The position numbers and the translations under genes were made by a program. The notes beneath the pieces are model-generated. The model was not told where the DNA came from, did not search any database, and saw nothing but the letters and a program-made list of their open reading frames with translations. A stretch of DNA of 35,182 nt, taken from IMG/VR virus record IMGVR_UViG_3300036715_004472, positions 1-35,182 of that record; one strand, written 5' to 3'. This DNA is from a virus. Below, piece after piece: positions 8,301-14,854 of the stretch; position 1 is the first letter of the stretch; every line of letters starts with the position of its first letter.

Positions 8301-10543
8301 CGCTCCTGGGCGATGAGCGCGCCCTTTTGCGTCAAGTCCAGATTGGTGTCGTGCTCGATGTTGTAGATGCGCTGCTTGAGCGCCAGCTCGATGCGCAGCT
8401 GCTCCAGGGTGACCTGGCGCTGTGTCTGGGTCTGGCCGCCAAGGGTGAGCTGGTAGGCCAGCAGCGTGTTCTCAGCCTGGATGGCCTCCACCTGGCGGTA
8501 GATGGCAGCGCCCTGGTTCTCGAAGTTGCGGCTCTTGTTGACGATGTCCAGGGCCTTCTCGGCCTGGTACTGCTCGATCTCGGCGGCGGTGACGGCAGCG
8601 ATGGCAGTCAACAACTTGTACTTGGCAATTTTGAGCTGATCGGTGCCCTGCAAACGTACAGTGTTGGCATCGAGGTCTGCCTGGGCGATCTGCGCGCTGA
8701 GCTGAGCCTGCTCGCGCTCGGTGTTCTGCTTGCTGCGGGCAATGCCCAGCTCGCCCTGCAGGGCCTGCTTGCGGATGGCAATGGCGTCCAGTTCCAGCTG
8801 GGTGTTGGCCTTGATGTAGTCCTCTTCGGTGATGAACCCTGTTTTGCGCGCAGTGTCCAGCTCGATCTGGCCGCGCTTGACCAGCTCCAGGCGCGCCGAC
8901 TCGGCTTCCTGGATCTGGACCAGGTTGACGCCGGTGTCGTACTGCTGGTTGACCAAGCCCAAGGCGGCGGCCAGCTTCTTCGCGCCCTGCTCCTGCGTGT
9001 AGACGCCCTGGGCGACGGCGGCGTTGATCTCGTTCGTGCGGTTGAGTTCTTCGTCTTGTTTGCGCAGGGCGTTGGACTTGTTGTCCAACAGGAATTGATC
9101 CAGGCTGACGGCCTGCTTGCGGGCCTCGTTGTAGGCCCCCGCAGCCTTTGCAGCTTCCTGCTGCTGATTGACGATGCCGGCGAGCGCCGCCTCCTGGGCC
9201 GCCAGTTGCTTGTCTGCGGTGCCCGCCTGGGCTTGCGCATCTTTTACTGCGCCGGCCATCCAGCCCGAATTGCCGGTGAAACCAGTGTCAGTTTGGCTCG
9301 CCAGGGCTGCCCGCTGTGCGCGAATTGCAGCGAGCTGCTCTTCAGGGGTGAAGCCACGGCCCACATCCGCGATGGAGTCCTTCACCTCCCCGGTGGCCTT
9401 TTTCACCGCGTTCCATGCGCGTTCGACCAGGCCAAGGTTTTGCACGACCTGGCGCGACATGCCGTCGGACGCGTTGGCGTAGGCGTCTTGCGCGATGCGG
9501 GCCGCCTCCTGGGTCTTGCCCTGCTCTTCCAACGCGCGCACCTGGCTGTAGACCGACGCCGTGAGAAAGTTGTATTTTTCGTCCAGCTTCTGGAGGGCGG
9601 CAGTCGGGCTTCGGCCAAGCTCCTCAAAATTCTTGACGGTCTCGCCGATGGCGGTGCCGAGTGCCTTGTTGGCATTGACTGCGGTGGCACCGAACTTGAC
9701 CAGGTTGTCACCGGAGACCTTGCCGGTTGCGGCAAGTGCGGCGACAGCTTCGGCTGCTGCCGTTTTCGTCGCACCGCTGAAGCTGGCGATTTGCGCTGAT
9801 GCCAACGCCATCTGGCCGGCTGTGGTGCCGGCCGCGTTGCCGGAGGTGATGAGCGACTTCTTGAACTCTTCGGCCTCCTTTTGGCCGGTGACGTAGCCAT
9901 ATGCCACCACGCCCACCGCCGCCGCCAGCACGGTGTACGGGTTCACCAGGCCCAGCACATACCCGCCCAGCGCCTTGGCTGCGGCGCCGGCGCCGCCGAA
10001 CATGTCCTTCAGCTGGCCGCCCTGCTGCAGCAGCACGGTGAGCGGCGCCTGGCCGCCCTGCAGGCTGGTGATGATGTCGGTGAACTGGGCGGGCACGCCG
10101 CGCAGGGCGGCGGCGGTTTGCTTGGCGGAGATGCCCAGGTTGTCGAGCACGGGCTTGCCGGCCTGCAGGGCGGCATTGGCAGCGGGCTGCTTGGCCTGGA
10201 CGGCATCGAGCTGGTCCAGGTAGGGCTTGAGGACGGCCAGGTCAACGCCCTTTTGCGAGGCGAGGACTTCGAAGTACTTGGAGTTGGCGCGGCTGCCGGC
10301 TTCCACCTGGGCGGTGGTGCGCTGGATGGACTGCACCAGGCTGGAGGTGGCGCGGTCGAACTTCTGCGCGCCGGCCTGGGCGCCGGCGGTGATGCCGTCC
10401 ACGCCCTTGCTGGCCTTGCCGGAGACGGCGGCGACGCCGTCGGCCATGCGCTCGGCAGCGGCCTCTACCTGGGCAAAGCCGGCGGCGGAGGGGCCGGCAT
10501 CTACCTCAACAGGTATCTGGATCTTGCGGTCTTCGGTGGTCAT
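5381..10543 (-). CDS. Tail length tape measure protein
   Basis: A 1720-residue scaffold that sets tail length and is expected to pass into the host envelope during ejection. The N-terminus (to about residue 270) matches the prophage tail length tape measure domain: YFEVLASQKGVDLAVLKPYL, then GVPAQFTDIITSLQGGQAPL and LLQQGGQLKDMFGG, followed by a hydrophobic helix near 185-215. A long coiled-coil region runs to ~780. A lambda gpH-like segment follows near 780-820 (VVNLFKNLVLRPIVNAIVNP), then a Gly/Ala-rich hydrophobic stretch at about 835-935. The remaining ~780 residues are again helical. Using the usual ~0.15 nm per residue, the tail would be roughly 250 nm if the whole chain were counted. 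The gene overlaps the chaperone stop as ATGA. Confidence 0.93.
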   Translation of the reverse strand: MTTEDRKIQIPVEVDAGPSAAGFAQVEAAAERMADGVAAVSGKASKGVDGITAGAQAGAQKFDRATSSLVQSIQRTTAQVEAGSRANSKYFEVLASQKGVDLAVLKPYLDQLDAVQAKQPAANAALQAGKPVLDNLGISAKQTAAALRGVPAQFTDIITSLQGGQAPLTVLLQQGGQLKDMFGGAGAAAKALGGYVLGLVNPYTVLAAAVGVVAYGYVTGQKEAEEFKKSLITSGNAAGTTAGQMALASAQIASFSGATKTAAAEAVAALAATGKVSGDNLVKFGATAVNANKALGTAIGETVKNFEELGRSPTAALQKLDEKYNFLTASVYSQVRALEEQGKTQEAARIAQDAYANASDGMSRQVVQNLGLVERAWNAVKKATGEVKDSIADVGRGFTPEEQLAAIRAQRAALASQTDTGFTGNSGWMAGAVKDAQAQAGTADKQLAAQEAALAGIVNQQQEAAKAAGAYNEARKQAVSLDQFLLDNKSNALRKQDEELNRTNEINAAVAQGVYTQEQGAKKLAAALGLVNQQYDTGVNLVQIQEAESARLELVKRGQIELDTARKTGFITEEDYIKANTQLELDAIAIRKQALQGELGIARSKQNTEREQAQLSAQIAQADLDANTVRLQGTDQLKIAKYKLLTAIAAVTAAEIEQYQAEKALDIVNKSRNFENQGAAIYRQVEAIQAENTLLAYQLTLGGQTQTQRQVTLEQLRIELALKQRIYNIEHDTNLDLTQKGALIAQERAKAALASDNVARKAYVDEWQRAADTVSNDITDAFVRAVDSGKSLFVELRDSVVNLFKNLVLRPIVNAIVNPIASSIVSSLGLAGASGAANAAGSGGSSLLGNVGGAASLFGAGGLTGSLAAGAGWLTGATSFTGALSAGASLIGTGTAAGIASGLGVVAGALGPIALGVAAISAIISSNRGTPTSSMGDSNATFDATGKALTRNVFGPTSWTPTPSSNSEAVVAQLEKTYLETVANLGIKAAVTNFSYSGNTGKDGKDPQFGLGGAAGSSSFVQGETKLTDDAVKLATSRALLAALEGSDIPDYLRKVFDGLTPASATQAQIDAALADAQAIASVHKALDQLPAAFDSLKAASTDTLQALVANAGGLDTFTANLRTYYDAFATAEEKRADTITSITRTLGAAGLNVSADQVANATRDQFRAIVQAASTTIAQDGGKLYAALLSVAGQFNDLVPAAADAGTAVDDLAKTMAQVAATRQAWQDKLDVLQGKTTQRAVDLQNDLAGVTDAATQAIIRQYYAQLDLKDAATAAADALKTASDAAKTAIDNARQALADARSQADTNVQNALSGVQRAVDAEKQRVTDAFNLKDAAFASSISSLGDTINSLQSLANPLRSALSTLSASSLTPDQQRAQARAMVEAALSDARAGRTVTPSDTLTGAIGTLSKVDPAAYASRAAYLGDVNKTTATLSELAGLTDDGLSIAQKQLKATQDARDAAKKAADEQLSALDNQLATAQAQVNALYSIDDSVKSVSSAIAALSAAITGRSNVGEGKTVTATAAAFLLGNSGQNGVSTYTNDQVKSLSTAEAARALLAAIYSTAFVGLNKSPTGLDPVKVAALAPQVASLADFFGKLTAEQRAALDPGTKAWAKAFGIPGFAVGINQVPADMLALLHKDERVLPAADNRELFARLRNPSPGIEGLVAELKVERAQTALLNQRVETLLATIARNTKATSRTLDDVVNGDSSINSKSVT

Positions 10544-10833
10544 GGTGGCGGTGTGTCCGGTGTCATGGCGTCGATGGCTTCGAACTCCATGACGCGAACG
10601 TCCTGGAGCAGCAGCTCGTGGTCTTCTTCGGTGAGCTGCATGCGGGCCAGCCGCGTGTACAGCACGTTGTAGTCAAGCCCGATGAGGCAGGCGGGGCCCG
10701 CGCGCCACTGGCTGCGCATGAAGCTGAAGAGGAGGTAGGCCTCCCAGTTCTCGGGCCAGACCTCGGTGGAAGGGATGTCTGCTTCGGTAAGGCCGGCGGC
10801 CTTCCATTCGGCCATGTCCACCCGGGTGAACAT
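10540..10833 (-). CDS. DUF1799-like tail assembly protein (T part of the G-GT pair)
   Basis: A 97-residue frame with Met at 10831-10833 and four-base overlap with the tape measure gene. Features: a DMAEWKAAGLTEADIP opening, aromatic WPENWEAYLLFSFMRSQWR, then a GLDYNVLYTRL segment typical of the small DUF1799-type proteins found after tail chaperones. The frame is open upstream of this Met back through the end of the preceding gene, where a slippery GGGAAAC lies. It is therefore most likely made mainly as the C-terminal part of a frameshift fusion, as lambda GT is; independent initiation is possible but lacks a clear binding site. Confidence 0.75.
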   Translation of the reverse strand: MFTRVDMAEWKAAGLTEADIPSTEVWPENWEAYLLFSFMRSQWRAGPACLIGLDYNVLYTRLARMQLTEEDHELLLQDVRVMEFEAIDAMTPDTPPP

Positions 10834-10850
10834 GGCGCGGCTTACCGCTC

Positions 10851-11258
10851 TCAGTTTCCCAAGCGGCCTTCGGTGATGGCGGCGCGGTAGGCCTCCATGG
10901 CGGCGACGATGGCGCCGGGGACTTCGTCGTTGAGCTGCTCGATGTTGTCCAGGGTGAACGCATCGGGCAGGTCCCAGCCGTTGGCGGCCTCCAGGATGTA
11001 CTTGGCGTTGCTCTCGTTGGTGCTGGCCATGAGGTCGGCCATGCTGAAGGCTGCCGGGCTGCTGGCGACGCTGGCGGCCGCTGTGTCGTCGCCGGCCTTG
11101 CGGGCATCAGCCACGACGCTGTCGATGAAGGCGCCGAACTCTTTGCGGGTGCGATATTTGAAGTCCCACTGGATGACGCCGGTGGTGCCATCGAGCAGAG
11201 GAAACTTGACCGGAGTGCGGAAGCTGGTGGGGCGCTTGCCCAGGGTGATTTTTGACAT
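10851..11258 (-). CDS. Tail assembly chaperone (lambda gpG-like)
   Basis: A 135-residue protein with ATG at 11256-11258. It has the common opening of siphophage tail chaperones (MSKITLGKRPTSFRTPVKFP, then a GVIQWDFKYRTRKEFGAFID segment), an Ala/Ser-rich linker, and a C-terminal helix (NIEQLNDEVPGAIVAAMEAY). Such proteins coat the tape measure protein and recruit tail tube subunits. It lies between tail tube and tape measure genes exactly as expected and ends on the frameshift signal, so two products, short and extended, are predicted. Confidence 0.88.
   Translation of the reverse strand: MSKITLGKRPTSFRTPVKFPLLDGTTGVIQWDFKYRTRKEFGAFIDSVVADARKAGDDTAAASVASSPAAFSMADLMASTNESNAKYILEAANGWDLPDAFTLDNIEQLNDEVPGAIVAAMEAYRAAITEGRLGN
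10854..10860 (-). other. Programmed -1 ribosomal frameshift site GGGAAAC
   Basis: Read on the minus strand, the end of the chaperone gene is TTG GGA AAC TGA. The heptamer G GGA AAC is in the correct X XXY YYZ register and immediately precedes the zero-frame stop. A -1 slip places the ribosome on GGG AAA CTG AGA GCG GTA AGC CGC GCC ATG, which is open into the DUF1799-like frame. The product would be 135 residues of the first protein plus 104 more, 239 in total. Lambda uses GGGAAAG at the same place. Confidence 0.85.
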
Positions 11259-11282
11259 GGTGTGCCTGTATGTTGTGAAGGG

Positions 11283-11338
11283 AAAAAGGCCCGTGACCCG
11301 GAGCGACCGGCGGGCTTGAAAAGACCCGCTAGAGCGGG
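11283..11338 (-). terminator. Two tandem terminator-like hairpins after the tail tube gene
   Basis: On the minus strand the first hairpin is CCCGC TCTA GCGGG followed by TCTTTTC (11318-11338). The second pairs GCCCG with CGGGC around an inner CCGG-AGCGA-CCGG-type stem and is followed by TTTTT (11283-11315). Both sit between the tail tube stop and the chaperone start. They look like Rho-independent terminators, possibly partial, that would lower expression of chaperone and tape measure relative to the abundant tube protein. Confidence 0.6.
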
Positions 11339-11367
11339 CCTGTGGCGCTCAACCAACTGGTGGCGGA

Positions 11368-12012
11368 TCAGGTGCTGTAGCGCACCGGGCGGCCCTGCAG
11401 GGCGACGCCGGTCTTGACGGACATGAGGTTGCCCTTGCTCATGGAAGGGGTCTCGTCGAAGGCGAAGATGCCGTTGTAGGCGATGTAGCCGCCCTGCGGC
11501 AGGGTGGCCCGCAGCGGGGTGGTGACGCGGGTTTGCGCGGCGTTCTTGATGGCGATGTAGCCGGCCAGGGTGGGGTCATCGGCAATTTCCAGCGCCAGGC
11601 TTTGCGCGCTGGTGGTGGTGGGGATCTGCGTGTCGTAGTTCTGCTCCAGGAAGGAGTAGGTCTGGTACTGCGGGTCGCCACCGGAGCTGGTGCAGTTGAG
11701 CACCTGGGTGATCTGCTGCCAGGTGTTGATCTTGGTGACCGTGCCGACACCGGAACCAGCCGGGAACAGCGTGGTGCTGGAGGTGTCGTAGCCTTCCAGC
11801 ACCAGCGTGGTACCGCTGGGCGACTTGACGCGGAAGACACGGTTGTTGGCATTGGCCCAGCCGCTGGAGAAGCTGACCCAGTCGCCAGCCGAATAGGTGT
11901 TGGTGGCGGTGAGCACGCATTCCGCAGCGTTGGAAGCGGCGGTGACCGTGACGGGAGTGCCAAATGCGGTTGCGATGGCGAAGACGATGCCGTTGGGCAA
12001 TTGGACAGACAT
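11368..12012 (-). CDS. Major tail tube protein
   Basis: A 214-residue protein, start MSVQLPNGIVFAIATAFG (ATG 12010-12012); an upstream extension is rejected because it would be coded by the terminator hairpins. The composition is beta-rich with many Thr, Ser and Ala. The central part (GDWVSFSSGWANANNRVFRVKS, TTLVLEGYDTSSTTLFPAGSGVG, TKINTWQQITQVLNC) resembles the tube proteins of long-tailed siphophages that carry an extra Ig-like or SH3-like insertion. Position between the DUF3168-type terminator and the chaperone supports it. It should be the most abundant tail protein. Confidence 0.82.
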   Translation of the reverse strand: MSVQLPNGIVFAIATAFGTPVTVTAASNAAECVLTATNTYSAGDWVSFSSGWANANNRVFRVKSPSGTTLVLEGYDTSSTTLFPAGSGVGTVTKINTWQQITQVLNCTSSGGDPQYQTYSFLEQNYDTQIPTTTSAQSLALEIADDPTLAGYIAIKNAAQTRVTTPLRATLPQGGYIAYNGIFAFDETPSMSKGNLMSVKTGVALQGRPVRYST

Positions 12013-12031
12013 GGCGTTGGGCCTTTCAAAT

Positions 12032-12128
12032 AAAAAAACCCGCAGCGCGGGCAACAAAAAGGCCGCTGCCGAATTGCTTCGGAGCGGCCTGCGACAAAGG
12101 CCCGCCGGACTTGCGCCTGGCGGGCCTT
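12032..12128 (-). terminator. Three tandem terminator-like hairpins upstream of the tail tube gene
   Basis: Read on the minus strand: a 10-bp stem AAGGCCCGCC/GGCGGGCCTT (12097-12128); then a 12-bp stem with one bulge, GGCCGCT-CCGAA-GCAA-TTCGG-C-AGCGGCC, followed by TTTTTG (12056-12089); then CCCGC-GCT-GCGGG followed by TTTTTTTATTT (12032-12051). The last two have the form of Rho-independent terminators. They stand in the 133-bp gap right before the tail tube start, so they would cut transcripts from the head genes unless antiterminated, or act as stabilising 5' structures. Confidence 0.7.
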
Positions 12129-12145
12129 ATTCGGGGGCGGTCAGC

Positions 12146-12502
12146 TCAGCGGTCTGACCAGATGGAAAAATCCTGGCTGGTGGAATACAGGCCGAGATCT
12201 GGCTCGGCGCCGCCTACCGGGCCGGACTCGGGCGCGGCCTGGAAGGCGGTGGCGGTGATGAGGGCACTTTCGATGGCCAGGGCCAGCGCGGTGGACTCCT
12301 GCCGGGTGCTGGCCCAGGTGACGATCTGGTAGCGGCCGTTTTTCTTGCTGGGCACTTCGCGGCCCAGGAAGCTGACGACCTGGCCGCCGATCTGCTGGTA
12401 GACGGTGTAGGGCTTGGGGGAGCTGAGGGGCGCCCAGTCGGGGTAGACGGTGGGGACGATGCCGAGCAGCACCGTGCGGAGGTCTTGTTCAACGGTGCTC
12501 AT
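12146..12502 (-). CDS. DUF3168-type tail terminator / tail completion protein
   Basis: A 118-residue protein with ATG at 12500-12502, overlapping the gp10-like stop by four bases. It opens with MSTVEQDLRTVLLGIVPTVYPD and contains KPYTVYQQIGGQVVSFL and GRYQIVTWASTRQESTALALA, the pattern of the DUF3168 family, which includes tail-to-head joining proteins that cap the tail tube. Its position before the tube gene is the standard one. Role is taken from the family and the gene order. Confidence 0.85.
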   Translation of the reverse strand: MSTVEQDLRTVLLGIVPTVYPDWAPLSSPKPYTVYQQIGGQVVSFLGREVPSKKNGRYQIVTWASTRQESTALALAIESALITATAFQAAPESGPVGGAEPDLGLYSTSQDFSIWSDR

Positions 12503-13038
12503 GTGTTGATGTGCTCCACAAGGGTGGCCTCGATGGCGTCGACGGCGGCGGCGGCGTGGTCCAGCGCGGGGCGCACGAAGGGCTTGGCGGGGACCTGGCG
12601 GGGGCCGTTGGCCAGGGTGACGTAGTAGGCGTCCTTCACGGCCTGGCTGGCGCGGCGGCCGGGGCGCGGCTTGCCGCGCATTGAGGGGCGCACGGCGGTG
12701 TACCAGTTGCCGTCTTTGCCGATGTAGCTGGCGTAGCGCTGGATGTGGCCAAACTCCACCAGCTGGCCATGCGGGGCCTTGGCGGCGTTCCAGCTGATGT
12801 GGTAGGTGGCCTTGATGTTGGGGACGCTGTTCTCCTTGCTGTAGGCCTGGTAGACGGCGGCCTGCAGGTTGCCGGAGTACTTGCCGAGCTTGCTGACGTT
12901 GAGCTTGACGGCGTCGTAGATCACCTGGGCACCAGCTTGGGCGGCGGGGCGCACGGCCTTGGCCATGTTGTCGCGCAGGCGGTCCATGACGGCGGCGATG
13001 TTGGCGCGGTCGGGGCGGATAGTGACGGTGGTGCTCAT
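12499..13038 (-). CDS. HK97 gp10-like neck/tail protein
   Basis: A 179-residue protein (ATG 13036-13038). Residues 10-60 form the helical part usual in gp10-like proteins (MDRLRDNMAKAVRPAAQAGAQ). The core holds HISWNAAKAPHGQLVEFGH, where the VEFGH/T element is a hallmark, followed by a basic loop (RGKPRPGRRASQ) and a C-terminal PAKPFVRPALDHAAAAV segment matching the family's conserved PF.RPA. Such proteins act at the head-tail junction during tail completion. Start and stop overlap neighbours by four bases each. Confidence 0.87.
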   Translation of the reverse strand: MSTTVTIRPDRANIAAVMDRLRDNMAKAVRPAAQAGAQVIYDAVKLNVSKLGKYSGNLQAAVYQAYSKENSVPNIKATYHISWNAAKAPHGQLVEFGHIQRYASYIGKDGNWYTAVRPSMRGKPRPGRRASQAVKDAYYVTLANGPRQVPAKPFVRPALDHAAAAVDAIEATLVEHINT

Positions 13039-13355
13039 GTGGACATCTCGCAGGCCAGGTCGACATAGGCGCGGCCGGCCTTGTCGGGCAGGACGGCGGT
13101 GATGCGGTATACATCGCTGCCGCAGACCACGCGCATGGCTGCGGTGAGGTCAGTGCGGTAGCCGCGCAGGCGGATGCTGACGCGCACGATGCTGGCGTCC
13201 GCATTGGCGCGCAGGGTCTCCAGGCCGCTGAGGTTGCGGATGTCGGCCCAGCCGGTGCAGAAGTCTGTCCAGGCGCCGGTGGGCTGGCCTGCAGCGTCTT
13301 GCGCGGTGGGCGGCTGCTGGATGGTGATGAAGTCTTTGTACTGGCCGGCACCCAT
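13035..13355 (-). CDS. Head-tail adaptor (SPP1 gp16 / HK97 gp7-like)
   Basis: A 106-residue protein starting MGAGQYKDFITIQQPP (ATG 13353-13355). The phrase RD/KD-FITIQQP followed by GQPTGAWTDFCTGWADIRNLSG is typical of head closure/adaptor proteins, which attach below the connector ring and receive the tail. The second half is beta-rich (RVSIRLRGYRTDL, MRVVCGSDVYRITAVLPD). It is two bases from the connector gene and overlaps the next, indicating tight translational coupling. Confidence 0.87.
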   Translation of the reverse strand: MGAGQYKDFITIQQPPTAQDAAGQPTGAWTDFCTGWADIRNLSGLETLRANADASIVRVSIRLRGYRTDLTAAMRVVCGSDVYRITAVLPDKAGRAYVDLACEMST

Positions 13356-13357
13356 GG

Positions 13358-13933
13358 CTACATCTCCCAGATCTTGTAGGCGTCGAGCATGCGGTCGTGG
13401 ATGCCCAGGGTGAGCATCTGCGCGCGCTGGATGACTTCGCTCTCGCGGTTTTCGTACAGGGTGCCGACGCACAGCTTGATCCAGTCCTTGAAGGCGTCAG
13501 GGACGCTGGCGGCGTCGGCATAGCCGGCGACGTACTGGAGCTTGACGGCGTTGATCTGCACGCACGTGGCCGGCCAGGTGGTGCCGTAGGCGGGCACCAC
13601 GTAGGCGCTGCCGTTGTCGTCGGCGTTGTCCAGCAGGTACTGGTTGCTGGCGAGCGTCTGCGCGATCCCATTGACGTCCACGTAGATGAGGCTGGCCACG
13701 GACTGCACGGGCACGCGGGTGAGCCTGAAGGCGCTGGGGAAGGCGTCCAGCGTCAGCTCATGCGTTTGCGGCATGACGGCGCGGCCGGTGGCCTGCTCGG
13801 CCATGCGGGTGGCCGTGCGTATCCAGCCGTCGACCAGCGAGTCTTCCACGCTGCCGCTGATGCGGGCGGCCAGCTTGGCGTCGGCGGTGAGGACTGCTGG
13901 CGCGCTGGGCGGGGTGATGAGTCTCAGGGCCAT
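13358..13933 (-). CDS. Head-tail connector (HK97 gp6-like)
   Basis: A 191-residue protein with AAGGT before ATG (13931-13933). It opens MALRLITPPSAPAVLT and continues with a helical region (AARISGSVEDSLVDGWIRTAT, RMAEQATGRAVMPQTHELTLDAFP) and the LTRVPVQSVASLIYVDVNG strand region characteristic of gp6-like connectors. The length exceeds the HK97 protein because of a C-terminal helical part ending KIWEM. It forms the ring beneath the portal. The family's usual partner order (connector, adaptor, gp10, terminator) is kept here. Confidence 0.87.
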   Translation of the reverse strand: MALRLITPPSAPAVLTADAKLAARISGSVEDSLVDGWIRTATRMAEQATGRAVMPQTHELTLDAFPSAFRLTRVPVQSVASLIYVDVNGIAQTLASNQYLLDNADDNGSAYVVPAYGTTWPATCVQINAVKLQYVAGYADAASVPDAFKDWIKLCVGTLYENRESEVIQRAQMLTLGIHDRMLDAYKIWEM

Positions 13934-13935
13934 GG

Positions 13936-14853
13936 TTACCTTGGGTTCCTACCGGTTGACTGTGTGTGGGCGGGTCTGCCCGATGCCTGGCTGTTGGCCG
14001 GGCGGGTACCTGGTGCGTGGGGGCGGTTGCCCACCAAAGCGCCATATGTCACGACCACCGGCTGCGTGCCGCTGAGCGCGATGGTGGTGCTGGGCCGTGC
14101 AGACGTGTGCACGGCATAGGGCCACGGTTGCACCGGCGGCAGCACCACCGGGGTGCGCAGGATCTGCACGCCGAGGATGGGAACGAGGGCCGCGATCTCC
14201 AGCCAGGGCTGCTGCGTAGCGTATGGCCAGGTGGCTTGGCCAAGCTGGGGCAACGTGGCGAAGGGAACCTGTGTCGGCGCTGATGGCATGGACCTGGCCA
14301 CAAGTTGCTGCGCCTGTGCCGCTTGCGGCCGCGGCGCCATCGCCACCTGGCCGGGCGGGATCTTGGTGCCCAGATTCGGCACCAGGGCGGCGATCTCCAG
14401 CCAAGGCTGCTGGGTGACGTAGGGCCAGGTGGCCTGGCTGAGCTGGGGCAGCGCGGCGAAGGGAACCTGTGCCGGCGCAGGCGGAATGGCCCTGGCCACC
14501 GGCTGCTGGACTGGCACGAAGGCCGGCTGCGCCACGCGCAGCACTGGGCTGGGCGGGATCTGCGTGCCGATGGCCACCGGCAGCACGGCGGCCAGCTCGA
14601 CCATTGGCTGCTGGGTGGCATAGGGCCAGTCGGCCGCCCTGCCCTGCGCCAGTTGACCAGGCGGCACCGCTGCGGCCGGGGACACGATGGGCGCCCGAGC
14701 GCGCGGCTGGGCGGCTGCGTAGGCCCAGGGTTGGGCCTGGACCGGCATCTCCACATTGCTGGCGGGAACGACCGGGCCGCTGGCGCCGGTGACGAACAGC
14801 GCCAGACCGGCGACGATGACCTGCGGTGATGCTGGTGGGCGGAAGAGTGCCAT
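13936..14853 (-). CDS. Proline/alanine-rich repeat protein of unknown function
   Basis: A 305-residue protein (ATG 14851-14853, coupled to the previous stop). It starts with a hydrophobic stretch (about 10-30, VIVAGLALFVTGASGPVV). It then repeats a unit beginning WPYATQQP...EIAALVP...IPP: full copies at about 76-142 and 143-208, a shortened one at 209-243, and degenerate copies at 41-75 and from 244. The C-terminus is Arg/Pro/Ser-rich. The repeats are visible in the DNA at about 200-bp spacing. Pro-rich and evenly spaced Trp/Tyr suggest an extended structural or surface protein. Its place in the head gene block suggests a head-associated role. No known family recognised. Confidence 0.6.
   Translation of the reverse strand: MALFRPPASPQVIVAGLALFVTGASGPVVPASNVEMPVQAQPWAYAAAQPRARAPIVSPAAAVPPGQLAQGRAADWPYATQQPMVELAAVLPVAIGTQIPPSPVLRVAQPAFVPVQQPVARAIPPAPAQVPFAALPQLSQATWPYVTQQPWLEIAALVPNLGTKIPPGQVAMAPRPQAAQAQQLVARSMPSAPTQVPFATLPQLGQATWPYATQQPWLEIAALVPILGVQILRTPVVLPPVQPWPYAVHTSARPSTTIALSGTQPVVVTYGALVGNRPHAPGTRPANSQASGRPAHTQSTGRNPR
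14125..14628 (-). repeat. In-frame tandem repeats (~198-201 bp) in the proline-rich gene
   Basis: Units at 14428-14628, 14230-14427 and a partial one at 14125-14229. The second and third begin with nearly the same coding sequence (WPY-TQQPWLEIAALVP) and the first two share PAPAQVPFAALPQL / SAPTQVPFATLPQL. High nucleotide similarity shows recent in-frame duplication rather than convergent composition, and makes the locus prone to copy-number change. Confidence 0.8.
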
Positions 14854-14854
14854 T

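Noticed and set aside
8327-9799. 490-codon plus-strand frame antisense to the tape measure gene
   Set aside because: It is the mirror of a well-supported coding sequence, with leucine/valine/glycine-heavy shadow composition; GC-rich codon use keeps antisense frames open.
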